Of a stretch of 64,000 nt of DNA, positions 1 to 8,412 are shown piece after piece. The DNA is from Kribbella aluminosa (GTDB lineage: Bacteria > Actinomycetota > Actinomycetes > Propionibacteriales > Kribbellaceae): the NCBI RefSeq assembly GCF_017876295.1, contig NZ_JAGINT010000001.1, positions 992,001-1,056,000 of the forward strand. Direction: 5' to 3'. The translations under genes were made by a program, and so were the position numbers. A model generated the notes under the pieces. The model saw nothing but the letters and a program-made list of their open reading frames with translations, was not told where the DNA came from and did no database searches. The first letter of the stretch is position 1. Each line of letters starts with the position of its first letter.

Positions 1-205
1 CGACCAGCCCGCCGAGCGCGGCCAGCAGGTTCTGCCACCAATGCCAGTCGAGCGAGGTGGCGCCGAGCATCTCGACCAGGAACACCACCACGAGCAGCGG
101 CGCCGCCCGGGTGAAGATGTCGTGCGTCGGCGAGAAGTCCTCGATGAACAGCGGCAGCCCCGCCCGCCGGAACCGCTGCTCGTACCGCTCCAGCTGAGCA
201 CTCAT
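1..205 (-). CDS. Partial membrane protein, 3' end outside the window
   Basis: Reading the minus strand from an ATG at 205, an open frame runs off the left edge. The visible 68 residues start MSAQLERYEQRFRRAGLPLF. A hydrophobic stretch of about 18 residues (AAPLLVVVFLVEMLGATS) at roughly residues 34-51 looks like a membrane segment. There is no Shine-Dalgarno sequence, but TAGAGT (minus strand, 218-213) lies seven bases before the ATG, so a leaderless transcript is plausible. It is divergent from the MarR gene. The family cannot be told from this fragment. Confidence 0.6.
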   Translation of the reverse strand, partial: MSAQLERYEQRFRRAGLPLFIEDFSPTHDIFTRAAPLLVVVFLVEMLGATSLDWHWWQNLLAALGGLV

Positions 206-287
206 GCCGGGAACTCTAGCGGTGCCGGGAATACCAGCCCGTGGGCGCGTGTTTTAGTTAGCAAAGGTAATGAGTTAAGGTAAAGAC

Positions 288-737
288 ATGCCCGAAGTCG
301 TAGCGCAGCAGGTGAAGAGTGACGTCGGGCTGGCGAGTGCCCTGCGGTCGTCGACCCTGCGGCTGTCCCGGCAGATCCGCCGGCAGCGCGAGCCCGGTCA
401 CGACCTCACCGCGAACCAGCTCAGCGTGCTCGGCGCATTGTCCAAGCACGACGCGATGACGATCGGCGAGCTGGCCGCCCACGAGCAGGTCAAGCCGCCG
501 TCGATGACGCGGATCGTCACCAACATGGAGGAGGCGGGCCTGCTGGTCCGCCGGCCGCATCCGACCGACAAGCGGCAGATCGTCGTCGAGCTCACCGGCC
601 GCGCCGACGAACTGATCCTGGCGAACCGCCGGCGCCGCGACGAGTGGCTGCAGACGAAGCTGAAACAACTGACCCCCGAGGAGCGCGACATCCTGCGCAA
701 GGCAGCACCTGTTCTCGAACGGCTGGCGGCTCGATGA
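288..737 (+). CDS. MarR-family transcriptional regulator
   Basis: 149 aa, the normal length for MarR. The winged helix-turn-helix spans about residues 43-105: a DNA-recognition part around SMTRIVTNMEEAGL, then the wing with the family DxR signature in PTDKRQIVVELT. The ATG at 288 follows a weak AAGG site. An AT-rich stretch (about 251-287), unusual for this DNA, precedes it and is the likely promoter/operator. Its stop overlaps the start of the MFS transporter in an ATGA arrangement, so the two are translationally coupled. The usual role would be repression of its own operon, relieved by a ligand of the pump. The ligand is unknown. Confidence 0.93.
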   Translation: MPEVVAQQVKSDVGLASALRSSTLRLSRQIRRQREPGHDLTANQLSVLGALSKHDAMTIGELAAHEQVKPPSMTRIVTNMEEAGLLVRRPHPTDKRQIVVELTGRADELILANRRRRDEWLQTKLKQLTPEERDILRKAAPVLERLAAR

Positions 738-2092
738 GCCCCACCTTCCGTGCGTTCAAAGTCCGGAACTTCCGGCTCTACGCCTCCGGCGCGATCGTCT
801 CGAACGTCGGCACCTGGATGCAGCGTGTCGCCCAGGACTGGCTGGTCCTGGAGCTGACCCACTCCGGCGCCGCGCTCGGCATCGTCACCGGCCTGCAGTT
901 CCTCCCCGCACTCCTCCTCGGTCCGTACGCCGGTCTGCTCGCCGACCGGATGCCCAAGCGTCAACTGCTGACCTACACCCAGATCGCGATGGCCTTCGTC
1001 GCGCTGGTCCTCGGCGGCCTCACGGTCGCCGGAGTGGTCCAGCCGTGGCAGGTGTTCCTGCTCGCGCTGCTGTTCGGCGTCGGCACCGCCTTCGACGCGC
1101 CGGCCCGGCAGGCGTTCGTGGTCGAGATGGTCGGGCACGACGAGCTGGCGAACGCGGTCGGGCTGAACTCGGCGTCGTTCAACGCGGCCCGGCTGTTCGG
1201 CCCGGCGCTGGCCGGGGTGCTGATCAGCTGGATCGGCACCGGTCCGGTGATCATGATCAACGCCTTCACCTACTCCGCGGTGATCCTGTCGTTGCGGATG
1301 ATGCGCGTCTCCGAGCTGTACACACCCAAGCCCGCGGCCCGCGAGAAGGGCATGATCCGGGACGGCATGCGGTACCTGTGGCGCCGGCCGGAGCTGATGA
1401 TGATCCTGGTCACGGTGTTCTTCGCGGGCACCTTCGGGCTGAACTTCCAGATGACGTCGGCGCTGATGGCGACCGAGGCGTTCCACAAGGGCGCGGGGGA
1501 GTACGGCCTGCTCGGGTCGGTGCTCGCGATCGGGTCGCTGTCCGGTGCGTTGCTGGCCGCCCGCCGGGTGCGGATCCGGGCGCGGCTGGTGATCGGAGCG
1601 GCGGTGCTGTTCGGCCTCTTCGAGATCGTCAGCGCGCTGATGCCGACGTACCTGACGTTCGCGCTGGTGCTGCCGCTGGTCGGGCTGACCTCGCTGACCA
1701 TGCTGACCTCGGCGAACGCGACCATGCAGCTGAGTATCGAGCCGACCATGCGCGGCCGGGTGATGGCGCTGTACATGACGGTGCTGATGGGCGGTACGCC
1801 GATCGGCGGCCCGTTCATCGGCTGGGTCGGCCAGACGATGGGTGCCCGCTGGTCGCTGATCGTCGGCGGCGGGCTGACCGTGGTCGGTGCGGTCGGTTCG
1901 GTGCTGTACTTCTCCCGCAAGCGCGGCCTCTCGATCCGCCCGCGGCTGCTCCCACGCCCGCACCTCGAAGTACTCCCACAGACCGAACTACTCGGCGACA
2001 AGGCAGCCGTCGACGCGGCCCCCGCACCAGAGCCCGAGCTCGCGCCGGAGCCTGGCCCGGTGCCGGAGCCGACGAGGCCGCGGGTCGCTTAG
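734..2092 (+). CDS. MFS transporter (MFS_3-like exporter)
   Basis: 452 aa with about 12 hydrophobic segments. N-terminal FRAFKVRNFRLYASGAIVSN and LLADRMPKRQLLTY (the MFS loop 2-3 motif A, here LLADRMPKR) are typical of the MFS_3 group of exporters related to enterobactin exporter EntS. I chose ATG 734 because it overlaps the MarR stop (ATGA) and begins the conserved N-terminus; the open frame extends upstream only within marR. The last about 45 residues are a Pro/Glu/Ala-rich cytoplasmic tail. With the coupled MarR regulator this is most likely a regulated drug or metabolite exporter; the substrate is not predictable. Confidence 0.93.
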   Translation: MSPTFRAFKVRNFRLYASGAIVSNVGTWMQRVAQDWLVLELTHSGAALGIVTGLQFLPALLLGPYAGLLADRMPKRQLLTYTQIAMAFVALVLGGLTVAGVVQPWQVFLLALLFGVGTAFDAPARQAFVVEMVGHDELANAVGLNSASFNAARLFGPALAGVLISWIGTGPVIMINAFTYSAVILSLRMMRVSELYTPKPAAREKGMIRDGMRYLWRRPELMMILVTVFFAGTFGLNFQMTSALMATEAFHKGAGEYGLLGSVLAIGSLSGALLAARRVRIRARLVIGAAVLFGLFEIVSALMPTYLTFALVLPLVGLTSLTMLTSANATMQLSIEPTMRGRVMALYMTVLMGGTPIGGPFIGWVGQTMGARWSLIVGGGLTVVGAVGSVLYFSRKRGLSIRPRLLPRPHLEVLPQTELLGDKAAVDAAPAPEPELAPEPGPVPEPTRPRVA

Positions 2093-2100
2093 CTGGACGC

Positions 2101-2166
2101 CCACGCAGGCAAAACCCGCCCGGCCAGGGCGAAGACCCCTCGAAACGAGGGGTTTTGCCTGCGTGG
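2101..2166. terminator. Nested inverted repeat between convergent genes
   Basis: Outer arms of 17 bp are perfect: 2101-2117 (ccacgcaggcaaaaccc) pairs with 2150-2166. Inside lies a second hairpin, cccctcg-aaa-cgagggg at 2136-2152. The inner hairpin shares bases with the outer right arm, so the two folds are partly exclusive. It sits between the stop of the MFS gene and the stop of the convergent DUF4429-like gene, so a bidirectional terminator is likely. There is no U-tract. Confidence 0.75.
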
Positions 2167-2174
2167 CGGTCCGC

Positions 2175-2876
2175 CTACGGGCGGATCCGGGTGAACAGGC
2201 GGGCGGCGAAGAAGAGCGCGTCGACGTCGGACCCCCGCCGGGTGACCATCGCGGCCGGGTCGTGCTTGGGCTTCGGCCGCTCGAGCGGCGTCCGCCCGGT
2301 GCGGATCCGCAGGTAGCCGCGCCCGCCGATCCCGCCCCGGTCCGGGCGCCACTCCACGTCGAGGATCGTGTCCAGCGGCACCGACCACGGGTTGCCGAGC
2401 GCCCGCTTCCTCCGGCCCGCACCCCGGTGATAGGCGAACGTGAGCTGCCCGCTCGCCACCGAAAGCGTCGCGTCCCGGCCCTCGAGCCGATCCGGCGCCG
2501 CCGGGGGCGCGAGCAGCCAGCGGGCAGCCGCGGCCGGTACGTCGCGCCGTGCGAGCGTACGGCGGATCTCGCGGCGGACCTGCTCCGCGACCGCTCGGTC
2601 GACGTCCGGGAAGTCGTACAGGTCGCCGAGGACGTCCACACCGCTGACCGCCTGAAGCGGGTCGGCCCCGTCCCGCAGCACCAGGCGGAGGCCGTTCCCG
2701 ACGACCTCGACCGACTGCAACGCCTCGACCGGCAATACCCGTTCCCCCAGGCGGGTCCGCAACGAGCCGGCCAACGGATCGAGCCCCGGCCGCGTCCCGT
2801 CGTACCGGATCCGAAGGGTCCCGACGCCGTCCCAGACGACCGTGCCGTACGTGCTCGTCAGCTCACCACCTGCCAC
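2175..2876 (-). CDS. DUF4429-like domain protein
   Basis: 233 aa. No signal peptide or membrane segment is visible. The protein seems to hold two similar beta-rich halves: residues about 8-50 (GTLRIRYDG through LGERVLPVEALQSVEVV) and about 140-220 (ATLSVASGQLTFAYHRG through GNPWSVPLDTILDVEWR). This is how the actinobacterial DUF4429 family is built, so I assign it there with moderate confidence. I start it at GTG 2876 because GGGAGG lies eight bases upstream. A start at GTG 2948 is open but would overlap the start of the divergent mycothione reductase. Function is unknown. Confidence 0.72.
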   Translation of the reverse strand: MAGGELTSTYGTVVWDGVGTLRIRYDGTRPGLDPLAGSLRTRLGERVLPVEALQSVEVVGNGLRLVLRDGADPLQAVSGVDVLGDLYDFPDVDRAVAEQVRREIRRTLARRDVPAAAARWLLAPPAAPDRLEGRDATLSVASGQLTFAYHRGAGRRKRALGNPWSVPLDTILDVEWRPDRGGIGGRGYLRIRTGRTPLERPKPKHDPAAMVTRRGSDVDALFFAARLFTRIRP

Positions 2877-2940
2877 CCACCCATCCTCCCTGGTGACCAG
2901 GTCCACCGCAGCCTCAGGGGTGTAACGCGCACAATGGGGT

Positions 2941-4335
2941 GTGACCACTTACGACCTCGTCGTCATCGGGACCGGATCCGGGAACACGATCGTGAACCAG
3001 CGGTTCGCGGACTGGAAGGTGGCGATCGTCGAGCGCGGGACGTTCGGCGGCACCTGCCTGAACTTCGGCTGCATCCCGACCAAGATGTTCGTGCACGCCG
3101 CCGACGTCGCGGCGACCCCGTCGGTGAGTTCGCGGTACGGCGTCGACGAGCAGCTCCTGGGCGTCCGCTGGACCGACGTCCGGGACCGGATCTTCGGCCG
3201 GATCGACCCGATCTCCGCGGGCGGATCGGAGTACCGGCACCACAACCCAGGCGTGCACATGTACGACGGCACCGGACGGTTCACCGGGTTCAAGGAGCTG
3301 ACCGTCGACAACGTGGACGGCTCGACCAGCGTGTTCAGCGCCGAGCGGTTCGTGATCGCCACCGGCAGCCGCCCGGTGGTGCCGCCGATCCCGGGCCTCG
3401 AGGAGACCGGGTACCACACCTCGAACACGATCATGCGGCTGGACGAGCTGCCGCGCCGGATCGCGATCATCGGCAGCGGGTTCGTCGCGGCCGAGTTCGC
3501 GCACGTGTTCGCGGCGTTCGGCGTCGAGGTGACGATCGTTGCCAGGTCCACGGAACTGCTCCGGCACGAGGACGCCGAGGTCGCCGCACGGTACACGGAG
3601 ATCGCGCAGCAGAAGTACGACGTACGGCTGAGCCGGGAAACCGTCCGGGTGGCCCGCCGCGACGACGGCTCGATCGCACTCACGATGCTGCACCCGGACG
3701 GCGCCGAGGAACTGGTCGTCGACGAGCTCCTGGTCGCGGTCGGCCGGGAACCGAACTCGGACCTGCTGAACCCGGGCGCGACCGGCGTCGAGGTCGACAG
3801 CGCGGGCCGCGTGGTGGTCGACAAATACCAGCAGACCAGCGTCGACGGCATCTACGCACTCGGCGACGTGACGAACCCGCACCAGCTGAAGCATGTCGCG
3901 AACCACGAGGCCCGGGTGGTGAAGCACAACCTGCTGAACCCCGGCGACCGGATCGAGTCCGACCACCGGTTCGTCCCGCACGCGGTGTTCAGCTCGCCGC
4001 AGATCGCCTCCGTCGGGCTCACCGAGGACCAGGCGCGGGAGCGGGGGATCCCTTATGTGGCAGCGGTTCAGCGGTACGCCGACATCGCGTACGGCTGGGC
4101 GATGGAGGACACCACCGGGTTCGCGAAGGTCCTGGCCGACCCGGACAGCGGGCAGATCATCGGCTGCCACATCATCGGCCCGCAGGCCCCGACCGTGATC
4201 CAGCCGGTGATCCAGGCGATGAGCTTCGGCCTGGACGCCTACACGATGGCCCGCGGCCAGTACTGGATCCACCCGGCGATGCCCGAGCTGATCGAGAACG
4301 CCCTGCTGCAGCTCGATCTACACCCGGAAAGCTGA
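2941..4335 (+). CDS. mtr: Mycothione reductase
   Basis: 464 aa, GTG start, usual length for the family. This cytoplasmic FAD flavoprotein reduces oxidised mycothiol disulfide with NADPH and keeps the actinobacterial thiol pool reduced. The FAD-binding motif is near the N-terminus (VVIGTGSGNTIV), the redox-active disulfide is in GTCLNFGCIPTKM, the NAD(P)H-binding glycine motif is IIGSGFVAAEFAHVFAAFG at about residues 177-195, and the C-terminal dimer interface holds the catalytic HPAMPE motif. The GxGxxN N-terminus and the FGCIPTKMFVHAADVA stretch separate it from lipoamide dehydrogenase. Its 3' end overlaps the next, convergent gene by 18 nt. Confidence 0.93.
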   Translation: MTTYDLVVIGTGSGNTIVNQRFADWKVAIVERGTFGGTCLNFGCIPTKMFVHAADVAATPSVSSRYGVDEQLLGVRWTDVRDRIFGRIDPISAGGSEYRHHNPGVHMYDGTGRFTGFKELTVDNVDGSTSVFSAERFVIATGSRPVVPPIPGLEETGYHTSNTIMRLDELPRRIAIIGSGFVAAEFAHVFAAFGVEVTIVARSTELLRHEDAEVAARYTEIAQQKYDVRLSRETVRVARRDDGSIALTMLHPDGAEELVVDELLVAVGREPNSDLLNPGATGVEVDSAGRVVVDKYQQTSVDGIYALGDVTNPHQLKHVANHEARVVKHNLLNPGDRIESDHRFVPHAVFSSPQIASVGLTEDQARERGIPYVAAVQRYADIAYGWAMEDTTGFAKVLADPDSGQIIGCHIIGPQAPTVIQPVIQAMSFGLDAYTMARGQYWIHPAMPELIENALLQLDLHPES

Positions 4336-5766
4336 GATCACGTCGGCGACGGTCTCGATCGTGTCGAGGTCGGGGAGGCTGAGCATCACCTCGGTCACCC
4401 CGGCCTCGGAGAGTTCGCGGAAGCGGCCGATCTGGTCGTCGACGGTTCCTGCGTTGACCGTTGCGGCGTACTTCTCCGGGTTCACGTTCCGCGGCCGGAG
4501 CTTGCGAATCAACTGGTCGAGCTGATTCTTGTCCTTTCCTGCAAGCGTTGTGGAGAGATGAGTTACCTCGAGCGGCCTCGAGCTCACCTGCCGCAGATAC
4601 GCCGCCCGCTCACGCACCGCCGCCACATCGCCGAAGACGTTCACGGCATCGGCGTAGCGGCCGGCCAGGCGGAGGGTCCTGCGGCCGCTCCCGCCGACCA
4701 GCAGTGGGAGATGGTCCTGCAGCGGACGTGGATAACAGGTGGTGTCAGGTACGTCCAGAACCTTGCCGTGGAACGGTTTGTTGCCCGGTCCCCATAAAAC
4801 AGGCAGCAACTGCAACGTGTCCTCCAGCAACGCGTACCGCTCGCTCACCGCCGGAAACGGCCACCCGTACGCCTTGTGCTCGGCCTCGAACCACGCCAGC
4901 CCGACGCCACACACCGCCCGCCCACCACTCAACACATCAAGCGTCGCCGCGATCTTCCCCAGATGGGCGACGTTCCGGTACGTGACACCCGAGACCAGCG
5001 TGCCCAGCCGCACGCGCGTCGTACAGGCAGCGAGAAATCCGAGCGTCGTCCAGCTCTCCAGGAAATCCTCCCAGGCCCGCCCCACCTGCGGAATCTGCCG
5101 GAAATGATCCATCACATAGATCGCATCGAACCCGGCCGCCTCGGCCCGCCCAGCAACCTCCCGGATCCACTCGGCCGTAGCCCCCTTGTGCGTATAACTG
5201 CTCAACTGCAACCCGAACCGCAACCCCACCGGCGCCTCGGACTGCCGGGCCTGCGCCGCAGCCGACTCGACGAACGCAGTCGGCACCACCCGGGCAGCAG
5301 CCGGCTCGAGTACGTCGTCGTACCCCTCCGCCGCCAACTCGTCCTTCACCCGCCGCCACGCCCTCAGCTGCGACGTCAGAGCATCAGCCGGAATCCGCTT
5401 CGCCGTACGCTCCCGATTCCGCCGCCGGCACTCCTCGGCCGGCGTGTCGAAACCCACCGCAACACAGGCCATCCCCGCCTCCCGCGCCGCCGCCAACCAC
5501 CGCACCCGCCGCTCGCGATCCAGTCCCAAGGTGTCGACAACAGTCGTCAGCCCACGCCGGATTCGTTGCCCCACCACCTCTTCCAGCAACGCGAACGCAT
5601 CCGCACTGGCCGCGATGTCGTCCTCCCCAGCACCCACCAACGCCCGCAACCGATCACTCGAAACGATCAGCTCGCCCCCGAAATGCTCCGCCGCCCACGC
5701 CGACTTCCCCGACGCACCCGGCCCGACCAGGATCACCACACACGGCGACGGCAGCTTGAGCTCCAT
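4318..5766 (-). CDS. Polynucleotide-kinase-like domain fused to luciferase-like F420 oxidoreductase
   Basis: 482 aa in two domains. Residues about 1-165 are a P-loop kinase of the AAA_33 / bacterial Pnkp kinase type: Walker A VGPGASGKS, then SSDRLRALVG, TVVDTLGLDRERR and the arginine-rich lid ECRRRNRERTAKR. Residues about 185-482 are a luciferase-like monooxygenase (F420-type) barrel: LRFGLQLSSYTHKG, YVMDHF, RVRLGTLVSGVTYRNVAHLG, LLVGGSGRRTLRLAGRYADA. Start ATG 5766 has a GGAGG site. It is divergent from thpR with about 34 nt between starts. The coupling of RNA/DNA-end kinase and redox domains is unusual; the substrate is unknown and no RNA-repair role is proven. Confidence 0.88.
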   Translation of the reverse strand: MELKLPSPCVVILVGPGASGKSAWAAEHFGGELIVSSDRLRALVGAGEDDIAASADAFALLEEVVGQRIRRGLTTVVDTLGLDRERRVRWLAAAREAGMACVAVGFDTPAEECRRRNRERTAKRIPADALTSQLRAWRRVKDELAAEGYDDVLEPAAARVVPTAFVESAAAQARQSEAPVGLRFGLQLSSYTHKGATAEWIREVAGRAEAAGFDAIYVMDHFRQIPQVGRAWEDFLESWTTLGFLAACTTRVRLGTLVSGVTYRNVAHLGKIAATLDVLSGGRAVCGVGLAWFEAEHKAYGWPFPAVSERYALLEDTLQLLPVLWGPGNKPFHGKVLDVPDTTCYPRPLQDHLPLLVGGSGRRTLRLAGRYADAVNVFGDVAAVRERAAYLRQVSSRPLEVTHLSTTLAGKDKNQLDQLIRKLRPRNVNPEKYAATVNAGTVDDQIGRFRELSEAGVTEVMLSLPDLDTIETVADVISAFRV

Positions 5767-5800
5767 GAAAAGCAGTTTCCTCCACCGATAGCATCTCCGG

Positions 5801-6364
5801 ATGCGATTGTTCGTGGCTGTGGTGCCGCCGACCGAGGTTGTGGAGGATCTGAGCGAGTTCGTCGAGCCGCGCCGGGAGCATCCGGACGACGACATCCGGT
5901 GGGCGGCGGACGAGCACTGGCACATCACGCTGGCGTTCCTCGGCGACGTGCCGGACTGGAAGACCGAGGAGCTGGAGGAGCGGCTGGAGCTGGCCGCGGG
6001 GCGGCAGCGGCCGTTCGAGTTGCAGATCGCCGGGGCGGGTGCGTTTCCCGGCGTACCGGACGCGCGGGTGCTGTACGCCGGGGTCCGCGACGACACGGAG
6101 TCGCTGAAGCACTTGTCCGTGACCACCCGAGCGGCGGCCAACCGGGCTGGGATCGAGGTCGAGGGCCGGAAGTTCACGCCGCACCTGACGCTGGCGCGGT
6201 TGCGTCGGCAGCTGGACGTCACCAAGTGGGTGCGGGTCTTCGAGAACTACGAGAGCCCGGCGTGGACCGCGGGCAGCCTGCAGCTGATCGAGTCCCGGCT
6301 GGGCGAGGGCCCGGGCCACAGTGCGGCGTACATCACGGTAGGCGAATGGGACTTCTTAGGCTAA
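5801..6364 (+). CDS. thpR: RNA 2',3'-cyclic phosphodiesterase (2H family)
   Basis: 187 aa, typical length. Both catalytic HxT motifs of the 2H phosphoesterase superfamily are present: HWHITLAFLG at about residues 45-54 and PHLTLARLR at about 127-135. The start MRLFVAVVPP matches the LigT/ThpR N-terminus. The enzyme hydrolyses 2',3'-cyclic phosphates on RNA ends. Its neighbour across a short divergent promoter is the Pnkp-like kinase fusion, a pairing reminiscent of RNA-end healing enzymes (inference). Its stop lies inside the iron-box region of the efe operon. Confidence 0.9.
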   Translation: MRLFVAVVPPTEVVEDLSEFVEPRREHPDDDIRWAADEHWHITLAFLGDVPDWKTEELEERLELAAGRQRPFELQIAGAGAFPGVPDARVLYAGVRDDTESLKHLSVTTRAAANRAGIEVEGRKFTPHLTLARLRRQLDVTKWVRVFENYESPAWTAGSLQLIESRLGEGPGHSAAYITVGEWDFLG

Positions 6365-6370
6365 CCTCAT

Positions 6371-6389
6371 CAAGGTTAGCCGTACCTAA
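6371..6389 (+). promoter_or_regulatory. Iron box (DtxR/IdeR operator) of efeUOB
   Basis: caaggttagccgtacctaa matches the 19-bp IdeR/DtxR consensus (TTAGGTTAGSCTAACCTAA) at 15 of 19 positions. It sits about 20 bp upstream of efeU. A partner half, cttaggctaacct, lies just upstream (from about 6355) and overlaps the end of thpR, so the whole region reads as a longer inverted repeat. An IdeR-type regulator is encoded at 43334. Repression of efeUOB under iron-replete conditions is the expected consequence. Confidence 0.75.
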
Positions 6390-6410
6390 GAAGATGAAGG
6401 TTCTCCCGCC

Positions 6411-7259
6411 ATGCTCGCGAACTATCTGATCGGACTGCGTGAAGGACTCGAGGCATCGCTGGTGGTCAGCATCCTCGCGACGTTCCTGGTCAAGTCCGGG
6501 CATCGGGATCGGCTCAAACTGGTCTGGATCGGTGTCGTCACGGCCCTCGCCGTGGCGGCCGCCGCCTGGGGACTGCTGCAGTTCGTCACCGCGCTGACCG
6601 CGAAGTCGTTCACCACCCAGGAGATCGTCGGCGGTGTGATGTCGATCCTCGCGGTCGGCTTCGTCACCTGGATGATCTTCTGGATGCGCAAGGCGTCCCG
6701 GAGCATCGCCAAGGAGCTGCGCGACCGGATGGGGGAGGCCCTCGAGGTCGGTTCCCGTGCGGTCGTCATCCTGGCCTTCCTCGCGGTCTTCCGGGAGAGC
6801 ATCGAGACCGCGTTCATCGTGTACGCGTCGGCCGCGCTCGCGACCACCGCCGTACCGCTGATCGGCGTGCTGCTCGGCCTGGCCACCTCGGTGCTGCTCG
6901 GGATCGCGATCTACAAGGGCGCGGTGAAGATCAACCTCGCGGTGTTCTTCAAGTGGACCGGCGCGGTGCTGGTGCTGGTCGCGGCCGGCATCTTCGCGTA
7001 CGGCGTCCACGATCTGCAGGAGTCCGGCCTGGTGCCCGGCATCGGTCACCTCGCCTTCGACATCTCGCACGTGATCCCGCCGACCAGTTGGTACGGCGTA
7101 CTGCTGAAGGGCATCTTCAACTTCAACCCGGCACCGACCGTGCTGGAGGCGACCGCCTGGGTCGTCTACCTCGTCCCTGTGCTGTTCCTGTACTTCCGCC
7201 CGGTGAAGAGCTCCACCCCGCCTGCTGTGCCGGCGACGACCGCCCACAAAGCGGCCTGA
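6411..7259 (+). CDS. efeU: FTR1-family iron permease EfeU
   Basis: 282 aa, about seven membrane segments. The two diagnostic Fe-handling motifs REGLE (LREGLEAS, about residues 9-16) and RExxE (FRESIETAF, about 126-134) are present. EfeU moves ferric iron through the membrane as part of the EfeUOB system. It is first of three genes (efeU, efeO, efeB) with 13 nt to efeO and a 4-nt overlap between efeO and efeB. The iron box 20 bp upstream points to DtxR/IdeR control. Confidence 0.96.
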   Translation: MLANYLIGLREGLEASLVVSILATFLVKSGHRDRLKLVWIGVVTALAVAAAAWGLLQFVTALTAKSFTTQEIVGGVMSILAVGFVTWMIFWMRKASRSIAKELRDRMGEALEVGSRAVVILAFLAVFRESIETAFIVYASAALATTAVPLIGVLLGLATSVLLGIAIYKGAVKINLAVFFKWTGAVLVLVAAGIFAYGVHDLQESGLVPGIGHLAFDISHVIPPTSWYGVLLKGIFNFNPAPTVLEATAWVVYLVPVLFLYFRPVKSSTPPAVPATTAHKAA

Positions 7260-7272
7260 TCTCAGGAGAAAC

Positions 7273-8412
7273 ATGTCTGCGTCACTCGGCCGGAAGGCCT
7301 CGATTGTTGGTGTCGTCATCGGTCTCGCCGCACTCAGCGCGTGTGCGAAGAACGATCCGGCGGCGAAGGACGACGGCACCGGGCCGGTGTCGGTGCAGGC
7401 GACCGACTCGGGCTGCGACCTGAGCCGACGGGACGTGAAGTCCGGCACCAGCACGTTCTCGATCTCCAACGGTGGCAGCAAGATCACCGAGTTCTACGTG
7501 TACGCCGACGGCGACCGCGTGATGGGCGAGGTCGAGAACATCGGGCCGGGCCTGAAGCGGGACCTGATCGTCGAGCTGCCGACCGGCAAGTACCAGGCGG
7601 TCTGCAAGCCGGGCATGGTCGGCAACGGCATCCGCGGCGACCTGACCGTCACCGGCAACGCACCCGCGCAGGCCTCCGAGGACGCGCTGCTGAAGCAGGC
7701 GACGGACAGCTACCAGCGGTACGTGAACTCGCAGACGGTGGCGTTCGTGGAGAAGACGACGGAGTTCGTCACCGCGGTGAAGGCCGGTGACGTGGCGAAG
7801 GCGAAGGCGCTGTTCCCGGTGTCCCGGACGTACTGGGAGCGGATCGAGCCGGTGGCGAGTTCGTTCGGTGATCTGGATCCGAAGATCGACGCCCGCGTGA
7901 ACGACGTGGAGCCCGGCACGGAGTGGACCGGGTACCACCGGATCGAGCAGGCGCTCTGGGTCGGTAACACCACCAAGGGCGTCGAGAAGTACGCCGACCA
8001 GTTGCTGTTCGACGTCAAGACGGTGGTGGCGAAGGCGAAGACCGTGAAGCTCAACCCGTTGCAGCTCGCGAACGGTGCCAAGAGCCTGCTCGACGAGGTC
8101 GCGACCGGCAAGGTCACCGGCGAGGAGGACCGCTACTCGCACACCGACCTGTGGGACTTCCAGGCGAACGTCGAGGGTTCCCAGGCCGCGATCCAGGCCC
8201 TCCGCCCGGCACTGCAGACCCGCGACGCGGCGCTCGTCACCCAGCTGGACACCCAGTTCAAGGCGGTCTTCGCGGCGCTGGACAAGTACCGCGTGGGCGA
8301 CGGCTTCAAGCCCTATACGGCCACGGAGGCGGAGAAGAAGACCCTCGCCGCGGTGGTAGACGGTCTGGCCGAGCCGGTCAGCCAGGTAGCCGGAGTGATC
8401 GCGAAGAAATGA
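7273..8412 (+). CDS. efeO: EfeO periplasmic-type iron-binding lipoprotein (imelysin/M75)
   Basis: 379 aa. An N-terminal signal ends in a lipobox (AALSAC, Cys at about 24), so it is lipid-anchored outside the membrane. Residues about 35-125 form the cupredoxin-like EfeO domain and about 130-375 the imelysin (M75) domain with the HxxE metal motif in GYHRIEQALW. It is thought to present iron to EfeU with the help of EfeB. RBS aggag is 8 bases before the ATG. The stop overlaps the efeB start (ATGA). Confidence 0.95.
   Translation: MSASLGRKASIVGVVIGLAALSACAKNDPAAKDDGTGPVSVQATDSGCDLSRRDVKSGTSTFSISNGGSKITEFYVYADGDRVMGEVENIGPGLKRDLIVELPTGKYQAVCKPGMVGNGIRGDLTVTGNAPAQASEDALLKQATDSYQRYVNSQTVAFVEKTTEFVTAVKAGDVAKAKALFPVSRTYWERIEPVASSFGDLDPKIDARVNDVEPGTEWTGYHRIEQALWVGNTTKGVEKYADQLLFDVKTVVAKAKTVKLNPLQLANGAKSLLDEVATGKVTGEEDRYSHTDLWDFQANVEGSQAAIQALRPALQTRDAALVTQLDTQFKAVFAALDKYRVGDGFKPYTATEAEKKTLAAVVDGLAEPVSQVAGVIAKK

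Noticed and set aside
398..1963. Long minus-strand ORF opposite the MFS gene
   Set aside because: Composition shadow of a high-GC gene: the sequence is Arg/His/Gly/Ala/Asp-rich with no domain, and it lies exactly antisense to an obvious transporter.
1887..4382. 831-codon plus-strand ORF over mycothione reductase
   Set aside because: Shadow frame rich in Arg/Pro; the true products in this stretch are the DUF4429-like and mycothione reductase genes.
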